Below are positions 11,401-26,400 of a stretch of DNA of 64,000 nucleotides, piece after piece (position 1 is the stretch's first letter; each line of letters opens with the position of its first letter). A program made the position numbers and the translations under genes. Below the pieces are notes generated by a model. It did not search any database. It was given only the letters and a program-made list of their open reading frames with translations, and was not told the DNA's origin. The stretch comes from Dermatemys mawii (taxonomy: Eukaryota > Chordata > Testudines > Dermatemydidae): positions 11,965,132 to 12,029,131 of the forward strand of contig ML677366.1 in the NCBI GenBank assembly GCA_007922305.1, written 5' to 3'.

Positions 11401-14400
11401 GATGTGACACTGAGCTTGGCTAGGAAAAATCTAACTCACCACCTGAATCTCATCCACTGTCTTTGGATCCTGCGGGTTTGTGCCTCTAGTGGTAAGTGCT
11501 CCTTTCGATTTCTCATGCCAGTAAGCATGTTACTACAAAGCAAGCTAATAGTGCCTCTACTGCAGGGACATGCATTGTGATAGGATCATATGCAACAGCT
11601 AGCATAGCTCTAGGTACGTAACTCTCAGAGGGATCTTTTACTGTAAGATTCAGTGAACCTACTTGTAGTGGGGCAGTTGCCCCACTCTGGCACAACAGGG
11701 GTTAAAAGCAGCCCTGGAGAGGGTTATGGCTGGGAAAAGAAGTGAGAGCAGCTGAGTGAATAGCTGACCACAGATGTGACCACCTCAGTCAGGGCCCAGC
11801 TGGCCCTGATAAGAAGGCTGTGGCCAGGAGCAATAAAGAATCTCTCTCCAGCTTTGGAGAGAGAAGGACCTGGCTGCCTGAGAGCAAGATACCTAAAGCA
11901 GAGCAGGGCTGGGGAATAGGGCAAGGGAGCTCTAGCCTGGTAAACCCCCAGGCTGCAGGCTTTGGTGAAGGCCTAGACAGATACTGGGGTTGCAGAGGTG
12001 CAGCCTGGGATTAGGCAGAGGCCACTGGTCCAACCTTCTTGCCAATTATAAGTGACCATTACACACTGCAGTCCAGTGAGCGGGGGCTGGATGATGACTG
12101 GCAGTAGCTGCTGAGGCAAGGTGGGTTTAGAGGGTTGGGGGTTCCCCTGAGAGTGGAGATCCTGAGCATTGAGGTACTGCTGGGGGCAGAACCCCAAGGA
12201 AATGGGGCACTGGGATCCGGGAGGGACACATTGCCTGAGACAGGTGAGACATCTGCTGGTAGAGGGCGCTCTAAAGCTGGAGTTGAGCTAATTCCCTGGA
12301 TGACCACCAGGAGGCACCGCTCCAGTGAGTCTTGCATTGCTACACTACTCATCCAAAGACTATAGAAGATAGAAAATAGTTGTGTAAAAAACCCCAAACA
12401 TTTAGTCCCAGATGATGTAGGATCATTCTCCTCAGTCTATTCTAGATGTCTTAGATGCTCACATGGACCCTAATACTATCCTCACAATCATGAATGCATT
12501 TATGCTCACAACACCCTGTGAGTTAGAGAAGTGCTATTATCCCCATTGTGCAGAGTGGTAATTGAGGCACACAGAGACCAATGAGTTATTCAAGCTCACA
12601 CAGGAAGTCAGTGACGGACTGAACCCCGACCAGAACTGTCCCCACTGGACCATCCTCCCTCTTGTATTCTCCCATGTTCAGTGACTCAAGAGTTGGGATT
12701 CCTAGCTCTTCTCTCAAAACACCACTGTGCATTCAGATATTTCCTGATGGGGAAATGCCTGCTTAGAGGAAGTGCAAATTTCCCTTTGCTCACTTTCATC
12801 CTGTTGGATCCCTTTGCATCACCTAACCACATCCTCTCCCTCCTGGCTACTTTCCCCCCTGTAGATAATTCTAGATGGTTGTCCCCTCTCCCTCGCTATA
12901 TACTCGCATCACCGTCTGGCCAAGCTGTACACACCCAGCTTCCCAAATCTTTCCTCCTCAGATTTAACATTACTGGCTGGCAGCCCTCTAGGTCTTGTAT
13001 TTACATGGGAGCTGGCCTCACGCTATGGGCATTTGAAAGGGTGAGTGTAATAGAGACAGCAGTTGAAATGTGTCTTAATTTGAGTTACAGAGGTGCCTCC
13101 CACACTGAGCCCTTTTCCACGCTCCCTCTACTCTCATTAAGTGCACCTGCATCCCAATTCAGAGGCTTTAGCTCATTGCACTGTGGCCTTTAACCCTTTC
13201 TATTAGTGTCAGGACCTTGAGCCCTGCAAACACACTGTCTAGTTGATTTAAAGTGGCCCTAAGCTCCCACTGCAACAGTACCTAAGCGTCTCCATGAGAA
13301 GCTGGTGCAAAAATGCAAAATTTTTATTCCTAGTCCCCACTCCCCATCCCCTATTCATAGTCAAAATCATTCAAAATCTCTCCTGCCACTGAGTTCCTAC
13401 GTTCCACCAAGGGCCTGAGGTGAATTCACCGCTATGCCAGATAGGCCTGATCCTTAGAATCTGTACAACCTCTCCTTGTGAACCCTACTCCAGTGCCTCA
13501 GAAAGTCCTACCTCCTCCACCCCATGCAGCACTGACTCTGTTAGTTCAGTGCCACAGTTGCACACAGCCAGGATATAGGTGTTGTTCTGGGATTAGAGTG
13601 ACCAGACAGCAAGTGTGAAAAATCAGGACAGGGGGTGGGGGGTAATAGGAGCCTATATTAAAAAAAAAAAAAAACCCAAAAATTGGGACTGTCCCTATAA
13701 AATCGGAACATCTGGTCACCCTATCTGGGATAGGCCGAGGCTTTTACGGATATGGTGAAGAACTGGTGAATTTCCCTCCCTCCAAGCAAACTAACTGACT
13801 GGAGCAGTAGAGCACCCAGGAGCATATAACACCCTGAAGGCTCCTTGGGGGTACGAGTCTAAGCAGCCAGCTCGGCCTTGTTAAGATCTCACTGTAGCTG
13901 CTTATTGTCCTGGGTTGTTCTTTTCCCAGTGTGGGCTGCCAGCCCTGTGTGCAGTATGCCCCCCAGTCTGTGGGGAGCGGAGTTTAAGCAGCCGTGTACG
14001 CTGCGCTGTCCCAACGAATAGTTTGCTATTGTGAAAGTAGCCAGTTAGCCTTCCAAGATTCTCCATCAGCAGGATGACTTGGCTGAGACCTGCATAAGCT
14101 GATGGGCCTTTTGGCAGTTTTCTGGCCAGTGGTGGATAGTTAGTTACATAGAAGCCAAAAAAACCAGCCTTGGGCAGGCATCCAGACTCCTGCTGGCTGC
14201 TGATGGGGATGTTGATTTCTCATTCTTTCCCCCTGTTAGGACAATAAACTGTCCTTTTTCAAAGCACTTAACTGTTTTGGGCTGTATGCCCAACCTGTTC
14301 ACCCAGAGAGCCTCCATTATTAGCTTCACTCACTCCAGCCCCTGAACCTCTCCTGCTTTCCCCTCTCCGTGTGAGGTTGGAGGTTTGATGATGGACTGTT

Positions 14401-17400
14401 GTAGGTTACTTTAAAGCCAAGCAGCCAATAGCTGTGCAGCCCTTTTCCCTATACGCCACTGTGTCTGACTGCAAAAATTAACAGCAGTGCCAAGGGAAGA
14501 ATTAAAGCGAAGAGTGGCTGAAGAGCAGAAATAACCGGTGTTAGTGCAGAAAGAAAAGAGATTCTTCTCTCCTATCCCACTCCAAGCTCTTGGGAGATAT
14601 TCCATGTGCATGGAATTGCCCCTGGAAACTGTGAGTGAATTGGTTGGCCCCATTTAACCCTAACCTGTCTCTAGAGAGTGCAACATCTTCTACAAATGAT
14701 GGGCAACTGTGAGCACTTGAATGAGCACAGGGCTAAGAGTTAGGAGAATGGGGTGCTGGTCTTGAATCTGCCTGTAAGTCAATTTGTTGTCTTTGATTTC
14801 TGTGCCTCATTTCCTACCTCTGTCAAATGAGACCCATTTGGAAGCCCAGAGAATCTGCCGCTAATCGCAGAAGCTGCTCCTCCATTTATTGCTTTACTTA
14901 TAACTCCAACAACCTGAACTTACCACTCTGGTTCATACTGCCTGTCTCTTTTGTTGTCAGTCTCTGCAGGAATCAAGCTGGGCATTAATGGAGCCATGGA
15001 GCTGCTTTTCAAAGTCATCACCCCTTACACCAAGAAACACTCCCGGACAGTCAGGTAGGAAGCAGCTACAAGAGAGTCCATTTGGGTCTGTCCGAGTGGA
15101 ATTAATATGCCAAATATACAGATGGATGAACAGGTTTAGATCAGTGCTAGAACAAGCTGCACTGGTCAGAGCCAGAGCTGGAGCCAAATGTTTCTAAAGC
15201 TCTGGGGGTATTTGGAGCCAAGAGTTTGGTGCCACTTGTAAAGAAGATGAAATCAGAACTGATACAACTTCCCTGCAACTGTGAAATGAACATTTTTTAG
15301 AGGTACAGAAATGTTCAGCAAATTGTCTCTGGGCCCTGGGGATTCCTAGTGCTACACACTGCCATGCTGGGGAATGGAGTTCAGGTCTCAGCATCAATCC
15401 CTCGCTCCCCAGTGGGGTGAGAAGTTAGGAGCAAGGTGGAGACAGCCCGCTCTTAGCAACTCATGGTAACAAGTCCTTTGTGTCACTCTGCAGCAGGCTT
15501 TTGCTCCACTTGACCCGAGAGGTGCAGTGATTGTCTCAAAGCAGAGCTTTACCCAGCCCTTCTCAGTTGGAGAGTTGTGATTGGCCCACTGTAGGGCTTT
15601 TAATGGGTTGGGACTCCTGCCATGTCCAATAAAAGCCTAATGTCTGGGGCTATTTTTAAGCCCATGGCAAATGCTGTTTCAAAGTGACTTTTTTTCTATA
15701 GAGACTAAGCCTGTTCTGCTTCTCCAGCTTGCCACTAAAATTAGCCATGCAGCTGTCTGCTCCGGTCCTGTCCCCAGCCAGTTCTCAGGGTGAGATTTAT
15801 GAGGCCTGCACGCCTGTAATGGGGAAGAAGTAAGTGGGTGTGGATAACAAACACCACCAGCTTTGCACCAGCCCAGCCTGCTACAAACAATAGAGAGAGA
15901 ACGCAGGCTACTACTATGCATGTCTGTGCAGGGCCCTATGCTCACAGCTCACAAAGCCAGGCACACAATCATGAGCTTGCTCATGCAATATTCAGTACGC
16001 CTGTCTGTGCAGTGCCCAGTGTGCACAGTTCATGCAGCCATGTGCTTGCTCATGTAGTACCCAGTGTACACGACTCACACAGACAGCTGCATGCTCTCTC
16101 TCACTTGGCTCAGCAAGGGTCATGGACGATGGAGAAGCAGACAGGAGAGTCTGTGACACTAGATGGGGGGTGGGTGGACCTTGTCTGGGTGCTGTTAGTG
16201 GCCCTGTGGTTGGCAGGTAGGGTGGGTATTGGCTGGGCACTAGTTATAGACCAAAAGGTCCTGAAGGGAGGAAGAGCAGATGGACGTGCGTGGACTTGGA
16301 ACTCTGATACTTGCCGAATTAACTGGTTCATAGGTTTGCCATGCTGAATGAGACCATTGGTCAGTCAGGCCCAGAGGACTGTCCCTGTCAAGGGCCAATA
16401 CCTGATATTCTAGGAGAAGGGGACCTAACCACCAGCCCAGATCTCCCAATAATGCACCTGGCCAATTATACACTTTTGATGGGGAAGGGATTTGAATTGC
16501 TTCCCACCACCCTGAGGTGATCAGCTTACACCTTGACTCATGACGTGATCATTCTTTAAATACAATGTAACAATGGCACACGTTGCTCCTCATCCTACAT
16601 CTGTTAAGCTTTTTGGAATCTGGCTGAACTGCATGCCTGGCTAGCTGCTTGTTCTTAAGAGCAAGTGGGCCCGCCCGGCAGATGTACGGCTTCCTGCAGC
16701 TGCCTTGTTAGTGGGACTCAATTAACTTCTGCTGTGGCTGCATTTTTGGCCTTCCAATAGTGTGCTAAATACCTGGAGCTGCTTTGCAGCTTCTGTAAAG
16801 GTCATGGACCCTCCCTTTGAGCTTGGGAGGAGTCAAAACATTCCCTGTGGAGTGATTCTGATATCACCCACTCAGAAAATACGGTCTCCTACATTCCTAG
16901 ACTGTCCGAGACCCCTCCAAGATTCCTCGCAGGCTTTTCATTATCTTCAAGACTCAGGTTCACTGGGGAATTGGTTAACATGAAGCTGGGGGATCCAGAA
17001 TATCTAGAGGCTTGGGCTCAGATACTCCAGCAGTTGAAAGTGATGTATCAATGTCTATACTTTAACTGAGTAGGCATATTCTCCTCCCTTTCCAGTCCTC
17101 CTCTCTCTCCCTCCCCCCATCCTTCCTATGGAATTGCTGCCCATGATTAGAACAGTGTTAGTTATAGTAGCACGATTGTCTAACTCTGCACTTTCTAGCT
17201 CAGAAAGTGAATGTAATAGGACTTGGACTCATTTCAGTTCAGTATGATGGAGTGTGGCTGAGTTTTGTACCAGTGAAAGCTGTCCTGGAAACTGTATTCC
17301 TCTATTTACCCACTGCACAGATAAGGCACAGTGGGAGGCAATGAAACCATCCTCCTCTGTCCTCTTCCTTACGTGGGCTATATGTGGAGTTCAGTCTCCT

Positions 17401-20400
17401 TGGTCCCATTTAATTACTGGCTGTCTGGTGAAAGCTGCTCACAATGATACATACATATTGGTAATTTTTGTGGGGTGTACTATGAAGTGGGCTAAGACTT
17501 CACTTTAGGAGAAGAAGGGAAAGTTGAGGACCTGGTAATAAAGAGTACATTTCTTTCTAACATCAATGATTTTAGTTTTGTCATTAGCAATACTTCTATT
17601 TCGTTTCCCTTTATCCTGCTTGCTAATGCTGGTTGTGAACTTTTCTGTCAGTGTTTTTTGATGGAAAATGCAGTTTTGATATTTGCTGAAATTTTGTCAT
17701 TTTTCTGTTGGAAAAATCAAACCTAAACATTTGGGTGTGGTTAGGATTGAACCTAATCAAAACATTTCATTCTGAGTCAGTTCAATGTTAATATGTGTTT
17801 ACCTGAGCTGCCGTGGTGCCTTGTGGAAGTTGTCATCCTGCCATGACCGGTGAATGTGGCATCTGGGTCTTGGAAGGGGCAATCCCCATGCTTCTGACCT
17901 CGGCCCTTGTGGAGAGACTTGGGTTAATCAGCAGGACCTAAATCAGCAGAAGCCTTTTAGCCTCCCAGGGAGCCAGCCTGAGCAGGTACTTTTAATTACA
18001 TTTTAAGAGCAAAGAGTGACTGAGCATCTCCATGGCTGGACTGGAGACAGCTTGCCCTTCACTAGAGGAAAAGCTACTAACTTCGGCATAAACCTGTTTT
18101 GGTTTAAATAATGTTTTGTCACAGCTTGTCGAAAGGCTTTATTTTCCTCTTGCTCAGAAGAGAGAGAGGCTGCGCCCGTTTCTAGCTCATTTGAAGGCGT
18201 TGCTCTCACTCTGTTCCACAGAGAAGCAGAGACTTGGTTCACTGGGCAGTGCTCTCCGAGACTACCTGGTGTGGATTTAGAGTCTAAAATTGGAACTCCA
18301 AAGTGCAAGGTGGGTTGGAGATTCCCTCTTCCCTTCGCTCTAAGGGACTCCTGGGACAATGATGGTCTGAAAATCTCAGGCATCTTTAAATTTCATCAGA
18401 AACTGGGGGGTGGAAGGTGGGGAAAGAGTATGAAAATGTTGTTCTGTCTTCTGATCAGCTGTAACTAGAAATCTGTAGAGAGAGAGAGGGACAGGAGCTT
18501 GATGTGGTAGAGCTAGCTGAGCAAGAGAGCACAGATTTGTCTTTGGGTTTCTTTCCCGCTCCTGTTTCGAACCTGAAGAGAGACAAAGTGGGTGGCCTGG
18601 GCTCTTTGGGGAGGTTTTGTTCACTGTCTCATTCCATACAAGCTTCTGATCCTCCCCTTTTCCCTGCCCTTGACATTTTCATGCAGTTTTATAGCTACAT
18701 GCCACCAGGATTTGCCCTGCTGTTGGGAGGAAGGAACAGCTGGCATCCCCCAGGGGCTGATGTTACCTTTACTTTTTGATCAGCTGCCAGGAATGCATAA
18801 TGGAAAATACACCCACTCCAGTTACATGCCCTCTCCCATGGATGTATTCTGATTCGACTGGCCCAGGCAGTAGAAGCACCAATGTCATTTTAAGAGTCCA
18901 GCCTGCAGAGCCCCAGGATCAGAGCTATTTATTAAGCCGGCAAAGATTTGGAAACAAGATGCACAATGCTATTTCTTTTTCACAGTGGCAAAGCCGTGGG
19001 TTATTTAGACACAGACTCTTCCATGCCTCAACTGACCTCTACCGGGGTATATACCAAGTGGCTTTAATTCTCCCTTAGACCGTCACTCACGGACATTGTT
19101 GGTCTCAATTAGGTGTGTAAGTTACTCACATTGTTATGCCATGATTGTGTGGGTCTACCCAAAAGTAGCCATATTTGAGAGAAAATGGCAAAACTTTATG
19201 AAAAAGTTTTATAGAATTCAATAAACGTCCACAGGGTTCTATAGAACTTTGGTAAGACTCCATCGAATTTAAGTGAAACTAAAGCCCTTTCAATAGACTT
19301 TCTTATCCATCTTGTAGTGTTCTATGGCAGAAAGAATTCTCTGTTAAATTTTATAGGATTTTTTTAAACCCTGAAGAGTGGTTCTCATTTTCTGTGAAAA
19401 TTATGTGGGCTTCTTCCCTGATGGAAAGACTAGTGTCCTAGCAAATGGCAAAAGATGATGCCAAATGTACCTAAGTAGCCCTGACTTTTAGGAAGAGGTG
19501 AGACTGCATGAGACAGGGTGGTGTGTATTGAAGGGGAAAACAGCACAGCAGAGGCATCTTGGGCCAGGAGGGGACACTTGCATAGTGGCCAGCCCAGCCA
19601 AAGTTGAACATTTGACTTCTCAAAGAATTTTTATAAGTATTTGCCCAGTGAAAGTTTCCAGCCCTCATGATTGCTGAGGATGGCTTGAAAATGTGACCTT
19701 CTCCCCCACCAAGAAAGCTCAAAAATCCAAAGACCAATTAAAAGAAAATCTTATGATTCTTTGGGGGCTGACACATGGTTTTTGAAAGCATGGGGTAGGC
19801 AATGCTGTAGTGCCAGAAAGTGACTCATGGCAGAATGTGAAGAGTAGTGGAAAATCTTCACTGGAGCTTTGTAGCCAGGACTTGTTAAGAGAACTGATTC
19901 AGTCACTTTCCGACTCAGGGAAATCAGATTCTCAGGGCATTTGAATTGTTTAGTAAACTGCTTGCACATAAACAATAGGCTTTTTAATAGGCTAAATGTG
20001 AATGTATGCATCTGGGGAAAAAGAACATTGGCCATAATTACAGGATGGGCTCTCTGCTGGGAAGCAGTGACTGAAAAAAGATTTGGGGGTCATGATGGAT
20101 AATCAGCTGAAGCATGAGCTCCCCATGTGATGCTATGGCAAAAGAGCAAATGCAAACTTGCGATGCATAAACAGGGAATTATCTTTACTCCTACTCTAGG
20201 TTATTCTATCTCTATATTTGGCATAGGTGTGATTGCTGCTGGAATACTGTGTCCAGGTGTGGTGCCCACAATTCAAAAAGGATGCTGATAAGAGAGGGTT
20301 CAAAGAAGAGCCCCGAGAATGACTGAAGGATTAGAAAACCTCCCTTATAGCAATAGACTTGAAGAGCTCAATCTATTTATCTTAATAAAGGGCAGATTCA

Positions 20401-23400
20401 GGGGTAACTTGATTACAGTCTATAAGTATCCACCTGGGTAATAAATAATTAAGAATGTGCTCTTCAGTCTAGCAGAGAAATGCATAAGACAATCCAATAA
20501 CTGGAAGTTGAAGCTACACAAAGGCAGGCTGTAAATAAGAGAGACATTTTTAACCATGACATTAATAACCATTGGAACAGCTTACAAAGGGTTGTGATGG
20601 TTTCTTGATCACTGACAACAATTAAATGAAGACTGAATGTTTTTTCTAAAAGTTATGCTCTAGGACTTATTCTGGGGAAGTTCGATGGCCTGTGGTATAC
20701 AGGAGGTCAGACTAGATCATTACAAAGGTCCTTGCTGGTCTTGGAATCTATGAAATATCAAGCTGAACAGAAATTAAAACTATAACCCCAATGCCTGCAA
20801 TTCACTCTATTGGGTCTGTGGTCAGTGATCCCCCATGTGTAACTGACCATCCAAAGACCAGTGGGATTGAAACACACAAAGTGCTGAGACATGGAAGTGC
20901 AAACACTGATGGCGGCCTCACAGTAGTCTTGAAATAGACGCAGAACAGTACTTTTCTATAAGAGAGATTTTGCTTGCATACATCACAGTGACTTTGGTTT
21001 TCCCCTCTCCTGCTCCATGCACTGTCCCATATCCCTTCTCAAAGCACACTTCTTAATGCAAGATAATACAGATATGTTGAGTTCTCCTGAAGGATGACCT
21101 GGTTAAAAAATGATTGAGTGCCTACTTTAATAAAGGAGAGAGCATAGTGCCATCAGATCAATTTCCACTTTGGCTGTAAGGAGAAGAGATGTGGGGTCAT
21201 TCAAGTTAGAGCAGAGAGGGTTGACTATGGTAATGGAATTATTCCTGGGCTCTTGGGGCAAAGCTTTTATGATGACTAGTGGAAAGATACATGAAAGACA
21301 TCCAACCACTGGAGGAGAAGCTTTGGCCACTGTAGCAGGGCTGGCTGCCACGCAGGTGCCCCCTACTGACCTGGGCACTTGACCTAGTGAAGGCAATTTG
21401 AGCCCTCCGTCCTTTAACTCTTCTAATCATAGGAGCTATGTTCTATTGCTGGCTGACTACTGTGCACATTTGTGGCACACTCCATTTCCCACTTGTTCCT
21501 CGGCAGCTTGATACAGTGGCTGCCATGGCTGATGTGTTCTGAGGAATAGCCAGCAGACAGCTTTATGCATGTGTTTTATCTGGCAATAGTTTTTGATAGG
21601 TGATTGGAGGCAAATCATCCTTAATTCCTCTTGTTGGTCTGTGATTTCTTGTTAATCACATTGAACTGTTTGGGTATTTAGTTGGAGGATAACACATAAT
21701 TCTGCTAGAATGTGGTCAGAATTAATCATTGGTTAATTCCCACTTAATTGGAAGTTGCTGTTTCGCTACTTGATCCCTGTTGAAAACTCAGAGGAGAGGC
21801 TGAAATATGTGTCCTGGACTATGTCAGTGGCAGAATTAAATGCTTTCTTTCCAGGTCTGATCGACATGGGATTTAGTCTAGAAAAACATCCTACTAAATA
21901 AACCTGGTAGATATTGTTGGGATGGAGGATGTCAACAGGAGTGGGGAAAATGGTCCATGCAAGATTCTCCTTTATACTAAGTGGCTATTTATTTTGGTTA
22001 ATATCTTAGATGACATGGAACAGAGATGAGTACATCACTGGGATAAGTAAATAAAATGAAGCATTTGAATGTAATGTAATGAGTCACTGTAATAGGAGAA
22101 ATGAGGTCTGAGCCAGAGAAGCCTTTGTTTATGTAGTTTCTCATCCTAGGTTCTCCTTGTATGGTCTATATTGCTTCCCTGAATAAACTGCCTTAATAAT
22201 AAGTAATACAATCTTATTTCATATCAGTGGTATCTCAGAAATAGAAATGCTTTGCAAATATAGTTACACTAAAGAATTATCTGTTATTGGCCGTGTACCG
22301 TTAATAACAGAAGGAGAGAGAAATTGAAAAATTAAGAGGCAGAGACAAGAGACAAAAGAGATTCCTTCTGATGAGATTTGGAAATAGATGGAGAGTCAAT
22401 GAGGCTGAGAGAAATACTGCACAGGAATGTTGTTCCAGATGGCAGGAGCAAATAAATTCATACAGAAAGCCTGGTGCCATCTATTGGTAGCTGCAAGTGT
22501 TATGCAATTACCACAGTTATACAATGATTTTTGAGAGCTGTTTAACATGTTTGACAAACAGATAGAAATCCACTTCTGCATTTAACTTAATTTCTATTAA
22601 AAAGGATGGGAAAGAATAAGTATTGATTGACTCACTTCATCAGTAGTACTATTCCAGAGCAGATAAGCTCATTGTTGAGTTAGCTCACAGAGATCAATGG
22701 CCATTTGATTTCTATTCCAGAAATGGAATGGTTGAGGTTAGAAAGAACTGATGCTTCCTAGACACGTGATTTATTTGCTTTCCCATTATATCGTCCTCAT
22801 CACTGGCCTGTTGGGTTATGTTTGAAAAGATGGTATCAGGGCAAGATCTTGCTATTCACTGTGTCTTGACTTTCACACCCAATGGCTATAGTTCTTGTGA
22901 TTTACAGTTGACCTTGCATGATGACTTTTGAGGCATATCTCCCATCCAACGACAGATATTATTTACCCAGTCTAATGAGATATACAAATCTATTTCATAT
23001 AGGATCTGTCATGCAGTCTGAATACTAGAGTGCTTCCCAGAGTTAGATAATACATAAGCAATAGGATGATGTACTAATTATCAGAAGGGAGAGGGATCAG
23101 GAGGCACTTCATAGTGAAAGGAGAAAAGAGCCTCCAGATAATTTCTGAAAACGGATTATGGCTGAGGTGGAGCTGCAGAGGAGAAGGCTCCTGCATTGTA
23201 AGTCAAGAATCTGGTGTCCAATGAGAGAGGATAGTTTTATGATTACAGTACTGGTTTGGGATGTAGAAGGCGTAGGCTCAGTTTCTGATTGTACCACTGA
23301 CTTGCTGTGTGACCTTGGACAAATCACATGGAGCCAGTGGCTCAGCACACACAAATGGGGCCTGGTTTCAAAAATATCTTAGAGCCCATTTTAGTACCAA

Positions 23401-26400
23401 AATAAGGGCATGATTTTCAAGAGCTCTCAGCATCTGAGCTCTTTTGAAAATTAGGCCCTTAGTCTCTCTGTGCATCAGTTCCTCTTTCTACACATGGAGT
23501 AATGATGCTTCCTACCCCACAGGAGTGCAATGAGGAAAAATACATTACAATTTGAGGATCTCAGATACTAGGGGTTGGGGGGGCATCTGAGCAGGTAGAG
23601 AGAGAGATGATTCATGAGGCAGTCAGTAGAAATCTACAAACGCCTGCTGCTTTATGCACAGGAAGGGTGTTTTTTGAACTAGATTGTGGAAGGAGTGAGT
23701 GAGGGTGGGGTGATGTGCTCACATTACCTTGTATGTGTATGAGAAGGGAGTCAACAGCAAAGCAGAAATACTGATTAGCAGGAGTTGGCTGGCTATAGTG
23801 GCTGCAGCACTTACACCCAAGGAAACCATAGGTCGTCAGCCCTTTCTTTTGTTTATGAGCTAAGTGAACAAACCCCACCCGCATCCCGAGGGGGTTGTGA
23901 CTGGATGGAGAAAGTTTCTAGGTGAACCCTATCTGAATTCCCAGAAGATAAGCAAGCCCTCTCCCTGCCTGTTTGCTTGGCTCCATTCCCATGTGTCAAG
24001 GAGACAAAGGAAGAATCCCCCTTGGAGAGTGCTGAGCTGTATGATGACATGCATTTCCTGATAAGTGGGGTTGTGGGGCGGGGAGGGAGAGCAGATAAAA
24101 CTCAGGCCACACACTTGGGTGTCAGCACATTCATGTTGGTCCAGTAATCTGCTCCCAGGGTAGGGATATTGAATTCATTGTATTTTGGATTTTTATTCGT
24201 ATGGCTTTGAAGTGTGCCAGGCGCATCACAGAGCAAAGGGAAGCATAATCCCTGCCCGAAGAGCTTACAGTCCAAATACAGATCAGGGTATCAACAAATA
24301 ATAGCGCAAGGAGGGTCAGAGGGAATACAGGCATTATAGCCATAAGATCCCACAGTTATTCAATTAAGGCAAATCCTTTTTTACATCAAGAAATGTTTCT
24401 AAAGAACTGCCCAGTGCCGCTATGTCCGTCCAGCTCTGCCTGGCAGAGCAAGTGTGACTAGGACTTCAGCTGCTAGTACCAGTTTCAAACACTGTATTGT
24501 TTTGTACACAAACAGGTGTAATGTGCCACTTTGACAAAGTCCTCAGCAGCAGCCCATTTACACTAGGAATCCTTGTGCTATTGGCACTGGTGGAGCTGAA
24601 CAAGTGGTAGCAATGGTGAGCACTTAGGAGAATGTTTCCATAGTGCAGATATGCTCTTTGGTTTCATGTAGGGTGACCAGACAGCAAATGTGAAAAACCG
24701 GGACAGGGTGTACGTGTGTAATAGAAGCCTATCTAAGAAAAAGACCCAAAAATCGGGACTGTCTCTATAAAATCAGGACATCTGGTCACCCTAGTTTCAT
24801 GTATACAGTGGACTGGTGAGGATGACTGGAAGCCATGACTAAAGATGAGTCCCCAGCAATCAGTGGTTGACCTGAGGCCAGACTCCCAACATTGTTTGCA
24901 CAGTTAGTCTGAGGACTGTGGCGATAGGGAGGAAGTGTTGAATAAAAGAGCAGCTTAAACTCAGTAATGTTCAGCCCAAGCCTACAAGAAATGTGGTCAG
25001 GTAGATGAGGAAGAGGGTTTTCTGATGCAGACATTGTATGGGTCCATGGCTTGATAATGCTGTCAGTGCTCTTCTTAGCAGCATTATCTGCAGGGCAACA
25101 CTTGGGGGCAGCTTTGAGAACAAACCCTGTAAATAACCCTGTAGCTGTGTGGCCCTAGGCTGTGTTCAGAGAAGCAGACTGGAACATATGGAGGAGATCC
25201 TGTGAACTTTGAGGAAGTGGCTGGTGAGGAAGACCAGTTCTTCACTGACTCCAAATATGGCAGAGGCAGCAGCTTTGGTAATGAAGCCTCCCTCTATAAG
25301 TGTAAACCTTGAAACTGTCATGGCTCAGAGCTTGGGCTTTACAGCAGGCTGCAGCAATAGCTGGGCCATTTAGGAAGACAGATAAAATCATCAGATGATT
25401 TTGGCTTATGCATTGAACTTTCCCCTCCTGTTAAATGGAAGAATGTTGTTTGGACTTTGCACGAGCCATGTGACATACACCAATAGTGTGACAGCTGGGT
25501 TCAACCCCCCACTACCTTGCTGGGAGTGGTGGTCTGTTGATTTTGGAGGAGGGGATGTGTGTTTAAAATCACGCCTGCAAGTCGGCAGCCATGCCAACTT
25601 TCGCTGCTTTCCAAATCGTTCTGTGCAGAAAAACAAGGGCACATGGTTGAACCACCCTGATAACGCTTAGATTTTGACTGAGCTCCTTTTAGCTGTATCC
25701 ATTTATTTTTATATCTACAGCTAGACAGTGCCACCCTGGGCTGTTATCTAATTTGTTCTTATATACTAACCAGAGTTTGGCTAAGTTGGTTGGGAGCTCT
25801 CCAAGAAAAAGAATAATAATATACAATTCATAAATTATAACTTAGAATTCTGCAAATACTGGTCAAAAATGTCCTCTGATATGCCACTGTAACCCCACTT
25901 ATCTAGAGTGGCAACTGTACAGTGTAACTAAGATGAGAGCTTGGTTTGATATTTGCTGAGTTCTGAATTAATAATTTTCCTTCTAAATCCCCCATCCAAG
26001 TACAAGCCTGGTGCTACATCGCTGTTCAATCTGACCAGGCAGCTGATTCCTAGAGGGTTGTACTGGCATAACTGAGACGAATTTGACTCTTTTTGATTAA
26101 TTCAAGAAGTGGCTCTGGTGAGTTAATAGGGAGTACTCTTCTCTCTGACTGCGGGACTAACTGTGGTGCTCGAGAAATGCCAGATTTGTTGTGCAGGACA
26201 CCTGCCTGCATCATCCCCACTGGCATCTTAACTGGCCCATTCTTCATTCTCTGATGTGATGGTGCATTTCTTAGGGCATCTATTCCACTGCCCCTGTGCT
26301 TACTGTTTAGAACTTCTTTCTTAGACATCAAGTCCAATAGATCCTAACCTCTGGTCTGGGCATCACTCAAGAGTGGTCTGCAGAGAACAGGAGGTGGAGT

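Larger units (their letters stand above)
11492..14960 (+). other. AGBL1 intron, phase 1
   Basis: The intron is 3,469 bp. It contains an unclassified interspersed element (about 11665-12345), a SINE fragment (about 12460-12665), and a TAGGGTGACC-family hAT (13594-13723). A 170-codon frame at 12681-13193 has no family resemblance and is probably chance. Confidence 0.75.

Noticed and set aside
12681..13193. 170-codon plus-strand frame in an AGBL1 intron
   Set aside because: It has no recognisable domain or codon pattern. It follows a SINE fragment, and an open frame of this size is expected by chance in tens of kilobases.
14961..14969. Alternative acceptor CAG at 14967-14969
   Set aside because: It would drop V-S-A and shorten the family spacing by three residues. 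The upstream site has the better pyrimidine tract.
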